The position numbers were made by a program, and so were the translations under genes. The notes beneath the pieces were generated by a model. The model saw only the letters and a program-made list of their open reading frames with translations, was not told the origin of the DNA and did not search any database. A stretch of 64,000 nt of DNA from Streptococcus merionis DSM 19192. Lineage in GTDB: Bacteria > Bacillota > Bacilli > Lactobacillales > Streptococcaceae. Of the stretch, positions 48,061 to 57,214 are shown piece by piece. Position 1 is the stretch's first letter; each line of letters opens with the position of its first letter. The stretch covers positions 1-64,000 of the forward strand of contig NZ_KB904555.1 in the NCBI RefSeq assembly GCF_000380085.1. The letters are read 5' to 3'.

Positions 48061-48105
48061 CACCGCCCCTCGGCGGTGTTTTTTGCTGTCTAAATTTGGT
48101 ATAAT
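48061..48105 (+). promoter_or_regulatory. Terminator hairpin and extended -10 promoter before rexB
   Basis: CACCGCC and GGCGGTG with loop CCTC and six T (48061-48084) form a strong terminator. TGG plus TATAAT (48097-48105) follows, 67 bases before the rexB start. The leader includes GGAGGAGAA as ribosome binding site. Confidence 0.7.
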
Positions 48106-48172
48106 GGGCGTAAGAATTACGGGAAGTGAATAGTAGTGCTTGTGATGGACAAGCTGGAGGAGAATACTTGCT

Positions 48173-51100
48173 ATGAAGTTGATTTACACAGATATTAGTC
48201 AGGATTTGACAGAAATGTTGGTGGGAGAGGCTGTGGAGCTGGCGGCGTCTGGTCGTCGGGTTTTCTATATTGCACCTAATTCCTTGTCTTTTGAAAAGGA
48301 ACGGCAGGTCTTGGAGCTCTTGCCTCAGCAGGCGTCTTTTGAGATTTTGGTCACTCGCTTTGGTCAGATGGTTCGCTATGTGACCTTAAACGAGATAGAG
48401 GAGCAGACACCCATTGATGATACGGGGCTCAGCATGCTCTTTTATCGAGCGCTCAGCAGTTTACCTGAGGACGCTCTGCGAGTCTATGGTCGGCTCAAGC
48501 AGAATATGGACTTTATCCAGCAGTTGGTGGCGCTTTATCAAGAGTTACAGTCTTCTCAGGTGAGCATAGCAGAGCTGACAGGATTAGATTCGGCAGATAA
48601 ACAGGCTGATTTGCAGGTCATTTTTCATCAGTTTTATGAGCTTTTAGCCCAGGAAAATTACCAGTCTCAGTCCAAAACCCAGCAGTTAACACAGGAAATT
48701 ATAGCTGGTCATCTGGCGGCTGATTTGGCGAGTATGGCTTTGGTTATCGATGGCTTTACGCGTTTTTCAGTAGAGGAAGAGCATTTGGTTAAGGCTTTAG
48801 AAGCGCGAGGGGTGCCGATTGTGATAGGGACTTACGCCAGCCAAGAAGCCTATCAGGTTAGCTATGTCTCTGGCAATCTCTATCAAGCTGGGGTGGACTT
48901 TTTGCGTGAGCTGGCTCAGACCTATGCTGTCAAGCCTGAATTTCGCTTGCAAGGCCCAGAAAGAAAAACCGATGCTCTGGTACGCATTTCCAAGAAATTC
49001 GCAGCTTATTATGATTTTAGCGTGAATGAGACGGTGTTGACAGAAGCGGATAAGGAGCGCGTGAGCATCTGGGAGGTCATCAGTCAGAAAGAAGAAGTGG
49101 TTCATGTGGCTAAAGCCATTCGGCGTCATCTCCATGAGGGTTATCGATACAAAGATATCCTTGTTCTCTTGGGAGATGTGGACAGCTATCGCCTTCAGAT
49201 CGGCAAGATTTTTGACCAGTATGAAATTCCTTACTATCTGGGCAAGGCTGAACCTATGAGTCAGCACCCATTGGTCAATTTGGTGGATAGCTTGTTGCGG
49301 ATTAAGCGCTACCACTATCAGGCAGATGATTTGATTAATCTGCTAAAAACGGGTCTTTACGGAGAATGGCGTCAGGAAGACTTGGACTATTTTGAGGTCT
49401 ATGTTCGCTATGCTAAAATCAAGGGATTGTCACGACTGTCTAAGCCCTTTAAGGCTGATCAGAATGGGAAATTTGATTTGAAAAAGCTCAACCAGTTACG
49501 GGCTAAAATTGTGCAGCCACTAGCTGAGTTTTTGCAGGTACCAGATCAGTCAGGACAAGCTTTTTTGGACTCTTTCAGTCAATTTTTAGCGGCTGTTCAG
49601 ATTCCGCAGAATTTAGCTCGTCTGGCTATGGCTGGCTCACAAGAGGACCGTGAGCAGGCGGAGCAGGTCTGGCAGAGTTTTACAGGGATTTTAGAGCAGT
49701 TTGCAACGATTTTTGGTCAGGAAAGACTTAGCGTAGAAGACAGTCTCAGCCTGATTCGAGCAGGCATGCTGAGTGCTAACTTTAGGACAGTACCAGCTAC
49801 AGTAGATGTGGTCAATGTTAAATCCTACGATCTTATCACGCCACGGGCCAATAAGCTGGTCTTTGCTATCGGTTTGGCTCAGGGAAATTTTCCAAAACTC
49901 AGCAAAAATACTAGCCTGATTTCTGATGAGGAAAGGCTAGCTATCAATGAAGCAGCTGGTGAGACCGTTTTTGAAGTTCCTAGTCGGGAGCAAGGCAAGC
50001 GAAATCATTTCACAGCCCTATCTCTACTAAATGCCGCAACTGACCATCTGGTTTTGTCAACGCCTCAACTTTTCAAGGAAAATGAAGAGCAGATGTCACC
50101 GTATCTGAGCCAGTTGCTGTTTATGGGGTTACCTAAGCAAGACAAAGGACGAGCTAGTCTGGAAGCTAGTAGTGCTGATGTTGGCAACTACAAGGGGCTT
50201 CTGTCTCAGGTCATCGAACTTAATCGAGCTGATCTGTCAGATATGGAGGAGAAGCTGAGTGAGACAGATCAGACTTTTTGGGCGGTCGCTGTCCGCTATC
50301 TGCGTAAGAAGCTAGCTGGTTCTGGTATTAGCTGGCCAGATCAAGGAGCAACACCGACTCTTGCGACTCGGCCTCTGGCCAAAGAGACCTTGGATAAGCT
50401 CTATCCTGCTGACCAACCTCTACGTCTATCAGCGTCTAGTTTAACTGATTTTTACAATTCAGAATACAAGTATTTTCTCAGGCATATCCTGCACTTGGAA
50501 GAGGTTCAATCGATTGTGCCTGATGCTAGAGTTCACGGAAATTTCCTACACAAGGTTTTTGAAGAGGTCTTAGAGAACGATTCATCGGCTGATTTTGACC
50601 AAAAAGTCAGTCAGGCCTTGGCCAGAACTAGCCAGTTGGAAGCCTTTCGCGATGTTTATGGGGAGTCCAGTGAGACGGCTTATTCTTATCAGGTGTTGAC
50701 AGCGATTGCTCAGGCGACAGCAACAGCCTTACGAGATGATAGCTTGGTGGCTACTGTCGGGGAGGAAAGTTCCTTTGAGAAAACGCTGCTCTTGCCGCAA
50801 GGCAAGCCACTAAACATCATCGGCAAGATAGACCGCATTGACCAATTAAAGACTAGTCAAGCTCTGGGGATTATCGATTATAAGTCCAGTGCTCAGTCCT
50901 TTAAGATTGGTGACTTTTACAATGGGCTCAGCCCGCAGCTGATGACCTATATCTTAGCCATGAAGGACAATCCGCACCTGAGTTTTGAGGAGAAGATCTT
51001 TGGGGCAATGTACCTGCACATGACGGATCCAGTGGTTCAGCTAAGCAAGGTCAAGGATTTAGATGAGATTCTAAAAGCCAGCAAGACGGAACTTCAATTC

Positions 51101-51427
51101 AAGGGGCTTTTTGAGGCTGAGGCTAGTCAAAGTTTGAGTAGTCAGTATGGAAAGACTGCTGCTACGACCTTTAATGTCAATGAGCTGGGAATCTTGCTGG
51201 ATCACACGGAACAGCTCTATCAGCAGGCTGCCCAGAAGATTTTGCAGGGGCATTTTGCTATTAACCCTTACAGTCGCGATGGGCGCTCGGTAGCGGGCGA
51301 CCAGTACAATAGCATCACCCACTTTGAGGCTGATTTGCATTTGGGACAGGCTCGCTTTTTGGCCAAGCTCGGTCGTAAAAAAGAAGACTGGCTGAATCAG
51401 ATGTCAAGGAAAGGAGGTCAAGCCTAA
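48173..51427 (+). CDS. rexB: ATP-dependent nuclease subunit B (RexB/AddB-like)
   Basis: A 1084-residue subunit. The N-terminus (KLIYTDISQDLTEMLVGEAV, RRVFYIAPNSLSFEKERQVL) lacks a Walker A motif, unlike B. subtilis AddB. The C-terminal RecB-type nuclease domain has HGNFLHKVFEEV, IIGKIDRIDQL and IIDYKSSAQSFKIGDF with the catalytic D-Y-K. No cysteine occurs in the whole protein, so the Fe-S cluster of AddB cannot form; this is a feature of the streptococcal RexB group. With RexA it processes DNA double-strand breaks for recombination. The genes are separated by one base. Confidence 0.93.
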   Translation: MKLIYTDISQDLTEMLVGEAVELAASGRRVFYIAPNSLSFEKERQVLELLPQQASFEILVTRFGQMVRYVTLNEIEEQTPIDDTGLSMLFYRALSSLPEDALRVYGRLKQNMDFIQQLVALYQELQSSQVSIAELTGLDSADKQADLQVIFHQFYELLAQENYQSQSKTQQLTQEIIAGHLAADLASMALVIDGFTRFSVEEEHLVKALEARGVPIVIGTYASQEAYQVSYVSGNLYQAGVDFLRELAQTYAVKPEFRLQGPERKTDALVRISKKFAAYYDFSVNETVLTEADKERVSIWEVISQKEEVVHVAKAIRRHLHEGYRYKDILVLLGDVDSYRLQIGKIFDQYEIPYYLGKAEPMSQHPLVNLVDSLLRIKRYHYQADDLINLLKTGLYGEWRQEDLDYFEVYVRYAKIKGLSRLSKPFKADQNGKFDLKKLNQLRAKIVQPLAEFLQVPDQSGQAFLDSFSQFLAAVQIPQNLARLAMAGSQEDREQAEQVWQSFTGILEQFATIFGQERLSVEDSLSLIRAGMLSANFRTVPATVDVVNVKSYDLITPRANKLVFAIGLAQGNFPKLSKNTSLISDEERLAINEAAGETVFEVPSREQGKRNHFTALSLLNAATDHLVLSTPQLFKENEEQMSPYLSQLLFMGLPKQDKGRASLEASSADVGNYKGLLSQVIELNRADLSDMEEKLSETDQTFWAVAVRYLRKKLAGSGISWPDQGATPTLATRPLAKETLDKLYPADQPLRLSASSLTDFYNSEYKYFLRHILHLEEVQSIVPDARVHGNFLHKVFEEVLENDSSADFDQKVSQALARTSQLEAFRDVYGESSETAYSYQVLTAIAQATATALRDDSLVATVGEESSFEKTLLLPQGKPLNIIGKIDRIDQLKTSQALGIIDYKSSAQSFKIGDFYNGLSPQLMTYILAMKDNPHLSFEEKIFGAMYLHMTDPVVQLSKVKDLDEILKASKTELQFKGLFEAEASQSLSSQYGKTAATTFNVNELGILLDHTEQLYQQAAQKILQGHFAINPYSRDGRSVAGDQYNSITHFEADLHLGQARFLAKLGRKKEDWLNQMSRKGGQA

Positions 51428-51428
51428 T

Positions 51429-54400
51429 ATGCCATTTTCACCTTTTTTGAGTCCTGCGGAAATAGCAGAGCTCCAAATTCAGGAAGCCCAGTCTGATAAG
51501 ACTCAAAAGCGCACGCCAGAGCAGATTGAGGCCATCTATACCCATGGACAAAATATCTTGGTTTCAGCTTCGGCAGGCTCTGGTAAAACCTTTGTCATGG
51601 TTGAGCGGATCATTGATAAAATCAAGCGTGGAATCAAGATTAGTCAGCTTTTTATTTCGACCTTTACGGTCAAGGCAGCTGGCGAGCTCAAGGAGCGGTT
51701 GGAAAAGAAATTGTCTACAGAGATTGCCATGACCACAGATCTCGACCTTCTACAACACCTGAGTCAGCAACTGGCGGATGTCCAGTCAGCTGATATTGGA
51801 ACCATGGACGCTTTCACACAGAAATTGGTCAGCCAATACGGCTATCTGCTGGGAATTGCACCTCAGTTTCGGATTTTAACTGATAAGAGTGAGCAAGACC
51901 TGCTTAAACAGGAAGTCTTTAGCCAATTGTTTGAGACTTACTATGAGGGAGAATCGCGAGAAGACTTTGTCCGCCTAGTTCAGAATTTTTCAGGAACCAG
52001 CAAATCAACCAAGGCTTTTCAGCAGGTGGTCGATAAGATTTATAGCTTCACCCAGTCGACCAGTGACCCTGAGGGCTGGCTTGAAGACGTTTTTATGAAA
52101 GGTTACGAGACCTTCCAGACTGAGGCCGATTTGCCAGACCAGATAAAGGAGAGTCTTCTAGCAAAGATGCAGCAGACCGCTCAGAATCTGGAGGATTTGA
52201 CCAATTTACCAGACTACAAGCAGGTGACTGCCAAGGGTGAGCCGACTGCTGCTTACAAGAAACATCAAGCTATTTTTACCCAGCTCTATGAGTGGAGTAC
52301 AGGAGCGGAGTTTTACCCTAGCTTGTCAGATTTGGCTCAGAATGTTAGTCTTTTAATCCCATCAGGGACAGACGTAACCGTCAAAGGGGTCAAATACCCG
52401 ATTTTCAAGAGTTTGCAGGCAGAGTTGACCCAATTACAGCATTTATCGACGATTTTGGAATACCAAGGACAGGCTCTGCCGATTTTGCAGCTGCTTCGGC
52501 GCTTCGTTCAGGACTTTTCTGAGGCTTATTTGGCCCGCAAGATTCAGGAGGGAACCTTTGAGTTTTCAGATATCAGCCATTTTGCTATTCGGATTTTAAG
52601 GGAATTTGACGAGGTCAGAGAGCTGTATCAGGAGCGTTACCACGAGGTTATGGTTGATGAGTATCAGGACAATAACCATACTCAGGAAGCTATGTTAGAT
52701 CTCTTGTCCAATGGTCAGAATCGTTTCATGGTGGGGGACATCAAGCAGTCCATCTACCGTTTCCGGCAGGCGGATCCTCAAATTTTCAATCAGAAATTTA
52801 AGGAATACCAAGAAGACCCTAAAGCAGGCAAGCTAATCCTGCTCAAGGAAAATTTCCGAAGTCAGGGCGAGGTGTTAGAAGCGACCAATAGCCTGTTTAG
52901 TCATTTGATGGATGAGGAGATAGGTGATATTCGCTATGACAGCACTCACAGGCTGGTAGCAGGAAGTGACCGGCAAAAACTCGCTCAGCCTGCCAATGTG
53001 ACTGAGTTTCTCATTTATGATACAGATAGCGAGACAGACTTGGAGTCTACTTCTGATGATATCAAAGCTAGCGAGGATGATGGATTGGCTGACCTAGGTT
53101 TCAAGGAGATTAACCTCGTCATTAAGGAGATTATCCGTCTCCACAATGACGAGCAGGTGCCTTTTGAGGATATAACTCTGCTAGTGCCATCTCGGACCCG
53201 TAACAATGGGATTTTAGCCGCCTTTGCTCAACAGGGTATCCCTCTGGTAGCAGATGGAGGGGAGCAGCACTACCTCAAATCCTTAGAGGTTCAGATCATG
53301 CTGGATACTTTGCGAACCACTAACAATCCGCTCAATGACTATGCTCTGGTCGCCCTTCTGCGCTCGCCCATGTTTGGTTTTGATGAGGATGAGTTGACTA
53401 GACTGGCTCTTCAAATCAGGCAGGAGCGAAACTCTGCCTACCTTTATGAGAAATTGCAGGTGGCGCTCGAAGCCACAGGCGAGGCGCCTGAACTGATTAC
53501 GCCCGCTTTGAAGACTAAGATACAGGCCTTTGAAGCGACCTTACAGGACTGGCGCCAAGCAGCTAAACTCAGGAGCCTCTATGACCTCATCTGGCGAATT
53601 TATAACGACAAGTTTTACTATGACTATGTGGGCGCTCTGCCTAACGGTGAGCAGCGTCAGGCTAATCTTTACGCTCTAGCATTCAGAGCTGATCAGTTTG
53701 AGCGGACAGGTTTCAAGGGACTTTCTCGCTTTATTGGCATGATTGACAAGGTTTTAGATAGCGATAACGATCTGGCAGATGTTCCGGTCAGCTTGCCTAA
53801 AAAGGCTGTTCAGCTGATGACCATTCATAAGAGTAAGGGGTTGGAGTTTAAGTATGTCTTCCTGCTCAATATGGACAAGTCTTTCTTTAGCAACAAGCGT
53901 GAGCAGAGTTCTCCTCTGCTGATTAGCCGCCAAAATGGTGTTGGGATTAAACTCCTAGCTGACATGAAAGACCACTTTGGTGACAGAACTCCGCTTCCTC
54001 GCTTGCGCGTCTCTATGGAAACCTTGCCCTACCAAATGGCCAAAAAAGAAGAACACATCAGTGCTTTATCAGAAAGTATGCGGCTTCTCTATGTCGCCAT
54101 GACACGTGCTGAGACCAAACTCTATCTGGTCGGAAAGGGCAGTCAGAAAAAATTAACAGAGCGCTATGATGGCAAGACTGAGCGAGGTCTTTTGCCAGTC
54201 AATGCCAGAGAGCAGTTAGATTCTTTCCAAGATTGGTTTTTAGCAGTAGCAGAAGCTTTCGGTAGCAAGGAAGACCTCCACTACCAAGTGACCTATGTAG
54301 GAGCAGAAGAACTAACCGCAGAGCAAATCGGTAGGCTGACGCTAACGCAAAACATTAATCCAGACCATCTAGCCCACAACCGCCAATCAGCAGACATCTC

Positions 54401-55097
54401 AGCCATGCTGGACCAGCTTGAAGAAGTTGAAAGGCTCAACCAGCACTACAAAGCTGCCTCCCAGCTTCCAACCGTACGTACGCCTAGTCAAGTGAAAACG
54501 TTCTACAAACCAGTCCTAGATGAGGAGGGGCTAGACATCATGGATCAGGTAGGAGCAGACCGAGAGGCTGAGTTGACCTTTGATCTGCCAACCTTTGGAC
54601 AAAACGCTCCGATTACCAGCGCTGCGGTCGGCTCTGCCCTCCACGGCTTCATGCAGCGTCTGCCGCTGGCTCAAGACCTTAGTCTCAGTCAGCTCCAAGC
54701 CATCTTAGAAAACATGCATCTGCCAGACGATGTCAAAGCGCGTCTCGATTTGCAGAAGATATTGACCTTCTTTGAGACGGATCTCGGCAAGCTCTTACAG
54801 GCTCATGCGGCTCAAGTCAAACGGGAGGCGCCCTTTGCCATGCTAGTCCAAGACCCTGTCAGTCAAGAAGACTTTGTCGTTCGTGGGATTGTTGATGGGT
54901 ATATAGTCTTGCAGGACCGCATCGTTCTCTTTGACTATAAGACTGACCGCTATCAAACCCCTCAGGTCATCGTCAACCGTTATCGTGACCAAATGGCTCT
55001 CTACGCTCAAGCCCTGACTCGTGCCTACGGCATCAGTCAGGTCGATCAGTACCTAATCTTGCTGGGTGGAGAAAAGCTCGAGGTTGTTAAGATTTAG
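51429..55097 (+). CDS. rexA: ATP-dependent helicase/nuclease subunit A (RexA/AddA)
   Basis: A 1222-residue UvrD/Rep-type helicase with a nuclease end. Walker A is VSASAGSGKTFVMVERI near residue 45. VMVDEYQDNNHTQEAMLDLL is motif II, IKQSIYRFRQADP motif III, and LMTIHKSKGLEFKYVFL and LYVAMTRAETKLYLVG are motifs V and VI. The C-terminal nuclease has VRGIVDGYI and LFDYKTDRYQ. The start MPFSPFLSPAEIAELQIQEA is typical of streptococcal RexA. It forms RexAB with the upstream subunit; Chi recognition would stop degradation. Confidence 0.95.
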   Translation: MPFSPFLSPAEIAELQIQEAQSDKTQKRTPEQIEAIYTHGQNILVSASAGSGKTFVMVERIIDKIKRGIKISQLFISTFTVKAAGELKERLEKKLSTEIAMTTDLDLLQHLSQQLADVQSADIGTMDAFTQKLVSQYGYLLGIAPQFRILTDKSEQDLLKQEVFSQLFETYYEGESREDFVRLVQNFSGTSKSTKAFQQVVDKIYSFTQSTSDPEGWLEDVFMKGYETFQTEADLPDQIKESLLAKMQQTAQNLEDLTNLPDYKQVTAKGEPTAAYKKHQAIFTQLYEWSTGAEFYPSLSDLAQNVSLLIPSGTDVTVKGVKYPIFKSLQAELTQLQHLSTILEYQGQALPILQLLRRFVQDFSEAYLARKIQEGTFEFSDISHFAIRILREFDEVRELYQERYHEVMVDEYQDNNHTQEAMLDLLSNGQNRFMVGDIKQSIYRFRQADPQIFNQKFKEYQEDPKAGKLILLKENFRSQGEVLEATNSLFSHLMDEEIGDIRYDSTHRLVAGSDRQKLAQPANVTEFLIYDTDSETDLESTSDDIKASEDDGLADLGFKEINLVIKEIIRLHNDEQVPFEDITLLVPSRTRNNGILAAFAQQGIPLVADGGEQHYLKSLEVQIMLDTLRTTNNPLNDYALVALLRSPMFGFDEDELTRLALQIRQERNSAYLYEKLQVALEATGEAPELITPALKTKIQAFEATLQDWRQAAKLRSLYDLIWRIYNDKFYYDYVGALPNGEQRQANLYALAFRADQFERTGFKGLSRFIGMIDKVLDSDNDLADVPVSLPKKAVQLMTIHKSKGLEFKYVFLLNMDKSFFSNKREQSSPLLISRQNGVGIKLLADMKDHFGDRTPLPRLRVSMETLPYQMAKKEEHISALSESMRLLYVAMTRAETKLYLVGKGSQKKLTERYDGKTERGLLPVNAREQLDSFQDWFLAVAEAFGSKEDLHYQVTYVGAEELTAEQIGRLTLTQNINPDHLAHNRQSADISAMLDQLEEVERLNQHYKAASQLPTVRTPSQVKTFYKPVLDEEGLDIMDQVGADREAELTFDLPTFGQNAPITSAAVGSALHGFMQRLPLAQDLSLSQLQAILENMHLPDDVKARLDLQKILTFFETDLGKLLQAHAAQVKREAPFAMLVQDPVSQEDFVVRGIVDGYIVLQDRIVLFDYKTDRYQTPQVIVNRYRDQMALYAQALTRAYGISQVDQYLILLGGEKLEVVKI

Positions 55098-55879
55098 AAG
55101 TTGTACTTACAACGAAATACTTTAACTCAATGGTTTTTGATACTTGCTTTGTCAGTTGTGTTCCCCGTCAAATCATCTACTGGGGAGATGACTGACTTGC
55201 CGCTATTTTCCAACGCTTTTTTAAACGGGCTTAATATTTTGGAATGGAATTCGGCCTAAAATCCTCGATTGAGTTTGGTATGACTGAGACCGTAGCCGTC
55301 TGGGTTTTCTTCGATTTCATCTGTGAAAACCCTAGTCGTCCTGGTCGGGGTGCGTCGCTGAAGCTGGGGCAAAGATAGAGCCTCGTTTCATTTATAGTTT
55401 GAACAGACTGACGCAGTAGTTGTCTGGTTTGTAAAATGCTGATAACTCAGTATTCTACAAACCTAGTCAACCTTGCGGGGGTGAGACGACGAAGTCAATT
55501 TTAATAAAATCACGACTTCTGTCTCACTCCCTGACTTACCGTCATTTTCTTGAAGGGCCTTGTATCTTGGAATTGAATTCGGCCTAAAATGCTCGATTGA
55601 GTTTGGTATGACTGAGACCGTAGCCGTCTGGGTTTTCTTCGATTTCATCTGTGAAAACCCTAGTCGTCCTGGTCGGGGTGCGTCGACGCCATCAAAGATG
55701 GCTGACTTACCGCCATTTTCCAACGCATTTTTTCACGGCCTCATATCTTAAAACTGAACACGGGCTAAAATGCTCGGTAAAATGCGTGAGTTCCCTTGAG
55801 TCTTTGGACTCATCGGTCACTCCCTTATTTTCCATCGCATTTCTACACGCCCTTTGTATCTTATTATTAGGAGAACAAT
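55098..55879. repeat. Repeat cluster between rexA and the hydrolase gene
   Basis: The gap is made of repeats. A 125-base unit at 55231-55357 recurs at 55562-55685, with identical long stretches such as GAGTTTGGTATGACTGAGAC and GTCGTCCTGGTCGGGGTGCG. A family A repeat lies between them (55476-55534). Family B (CGGCCTCATATCTTAAAACT, then CTAAAATGCTCGGTAAAATG) follows at 55730-55862. Frames open in this region are repeat-derived. No transcript is needed to explain the pattern; repeated hairpins may act as terminators for rexA. Confidence 0.65.
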
Positions 55880-56506
55880 ATGAAATTGATTTTTTTACAT
55901 GGTCTTGGTCAGCGCAAAGACAGCTGGGATAAGGTGATAGCAGAGTTGCCTGAACAGGATTGTTTGGCCTTAGATTTGTTTCCGAATGGTCAAATGCCAG
56001 ATAACTTTGACCTCTTGCGACAGCAAGTTTTAGCAGTGTTAAATGTTCAGACAGAGTCCTTTGTTTTGGTCGGTCTTTCTCTTGGTGGAATGCTCGCTCT
56101 TAGCTTTATCAACGAAAAGTTGCCTTTGCTTAAAGGTCTCATCATTTCAGCTGGTCAGTACAAGTTGATGGGAAATCTATCTTATCGCTTGCAGGGTCTG
56201 GCTTTTAAGTGTTTGCCTGCTAGCTTTTTCAAAAAACAAGGACTGGATAAAGCGACTTTGATCAGCTTTTACCAGTCTATCTCAGACCTAGATATGACAG
56301 CAGCTTTAAAGGATTTTCAAAAACCAGTTTTAACCATCTGTGGAGAGAAGGATAAGATAAATCTGAAGACTTCTCGGACGATTGCGCAGTTAGCGCCACA
56401 GGGAGAATTTAGAATAGTACCTGAGGGCAATCACACCCTCAATAAGGATTTTCCAGTGGTGCTTTCTCAAGAAGTCCAAGCATTTATGGCACTTTTGAAT
56501 CAATAA
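55880..56506 (+). CDS. Alpha/beta hydrolase
   Basis: A 208-residue small alpha/beta-fold hydrolase. It starts MKLIFLHGLGQRKDSWDKVI, with HGLG forming the oxyanion region. The nucleophile is in VGLSLGGMLAL, the acid probably in TICGEKDKINLK and the histidine in VPEGNHTLNKDFP. No lid insertion is evident beyond a short helical part. The substrate cannot be told. It sits 9 bases upstream of an ABC transporter ATPase gene and may be in the same operon. AGGAGAAC precedes the start. Confidence 0.82.
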   Translation: MKLIFLHGLGQRKDSWDKVIAELPEQDCLALDLFPNGQMPDNFDLLRQQVLAVLNVQTESFVLVGLSLGGMLALSFINEKLPLLKGLIISAGQYKLMGNLSYRLQGLAFKCLPASFFKKQGLDKATLISFYQSISDLDMTAALKDFQKPVLTICGEKDKINLKTSRTIAQLAPQGEFRIVPEGNHTLNKDFPVVLSQEVQAFMALLNQ

Positions 56507-56515
56507 GGAGACATC

Positions 56516-57214
56516 ATGCTACAACTCACCAACATTCACAAGGCCTTTCAAAATAAATCAGTCTTGCAAGGGTGTGACTATAACTTTGAAGCAGGTAAGA
56601 TAACGGGGATTCTGGGGCGAAATGGGGCTGGGAAAACGACACTCTTCAACATTCTCAATCATGAGATTGAGGCCGATCAAGGCCAAGTGGTCTGGACTGC
56701 GGACGGTAGGAGCAGACCGCTAGCGGTTTCTGACGTTGCCATGGTTTTTGCAGAAAATTATCTACCGGATTTCCTGACAGGCTACGAGTTTGTTCAGTTC
56801 TTCCTGGACTTACATGGTACAGCCGACAGTCTGTCACCTGACGAGTATTTGGATATGGTTGAGATTGGTCAGGAAGATCGTCACCACATTATCAAGAGCT
56901 ATTCTAGTGGGATGCAAAGCAAACTCTCTATCCTCACCGTTTTTATCATGCAGCCACCGATTATCTTGCTTGATGAACCGCTGACCTCAGTTGATGTGGT
57001 TATTGGCATTCAACTGAAAAAATTGCTCAAAACCTTGAAAAAAGGTCGAGTCATTTTGCTCTCAACACATATCTTGCAGCTGGCCACAGACCTTTGTGAT
57101 GAGGTTGTTCTCCTACGCGATGGAAAGTTGTATGACCTCCAGTTAGATGCTCATGATCCAAGTTTTGAAGCCAAATTGTTAGAGGAATTGCAAGGTAGGC
57201 CTGCCCATGACTAA
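56516..57214 (+). CDS. ABC transporter ATP-binding protein
   Basis: A 232-residue ATPase. Walker A is LGRNGAGKTTLFNIL, the signature YSSGMQSKLSI, Walker B IILLDEPLTSVD, and the switch His is in LLSTHILQLA. The signature SSGM is of the type found in ABC-2/EcsA-like export ATPases. It overlaps the downstream permease gene by eight bases. Confidence 0.88.
   Translation: MLQLTNIHKAFQNKSVLQGCDYNFEAGKITGILGRNGAGKTTLFNILNHEIEADQGQVVWTADGRSRPLAVSDVAMVFAENYLPDFLTGYEFVQFFLDLHGTADSLSPDEYLDMVEIGQEDRHHIIKSYSSGMQSKLSILTVFIMQPPIILLDEPLTSVDVVIGIQLKKLLKTLKKGRVILLSTHILQLATDLCDEVVLLRDGKLYDLQLDAHDPSFEAKLLEELQGRPAHD

Noticed and set aside
48797..49315. A 172-codon open frame opposite rexB
   Set aside because: Shadow of the rexB coding frame; no start signal and no domain.
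55231..55862. CRISPR array, considered because of repeated units
   Set aside because: Units are over 100 bases, only two or three copies, irregularly spaced, with no short spacer pattern and no cas genes.
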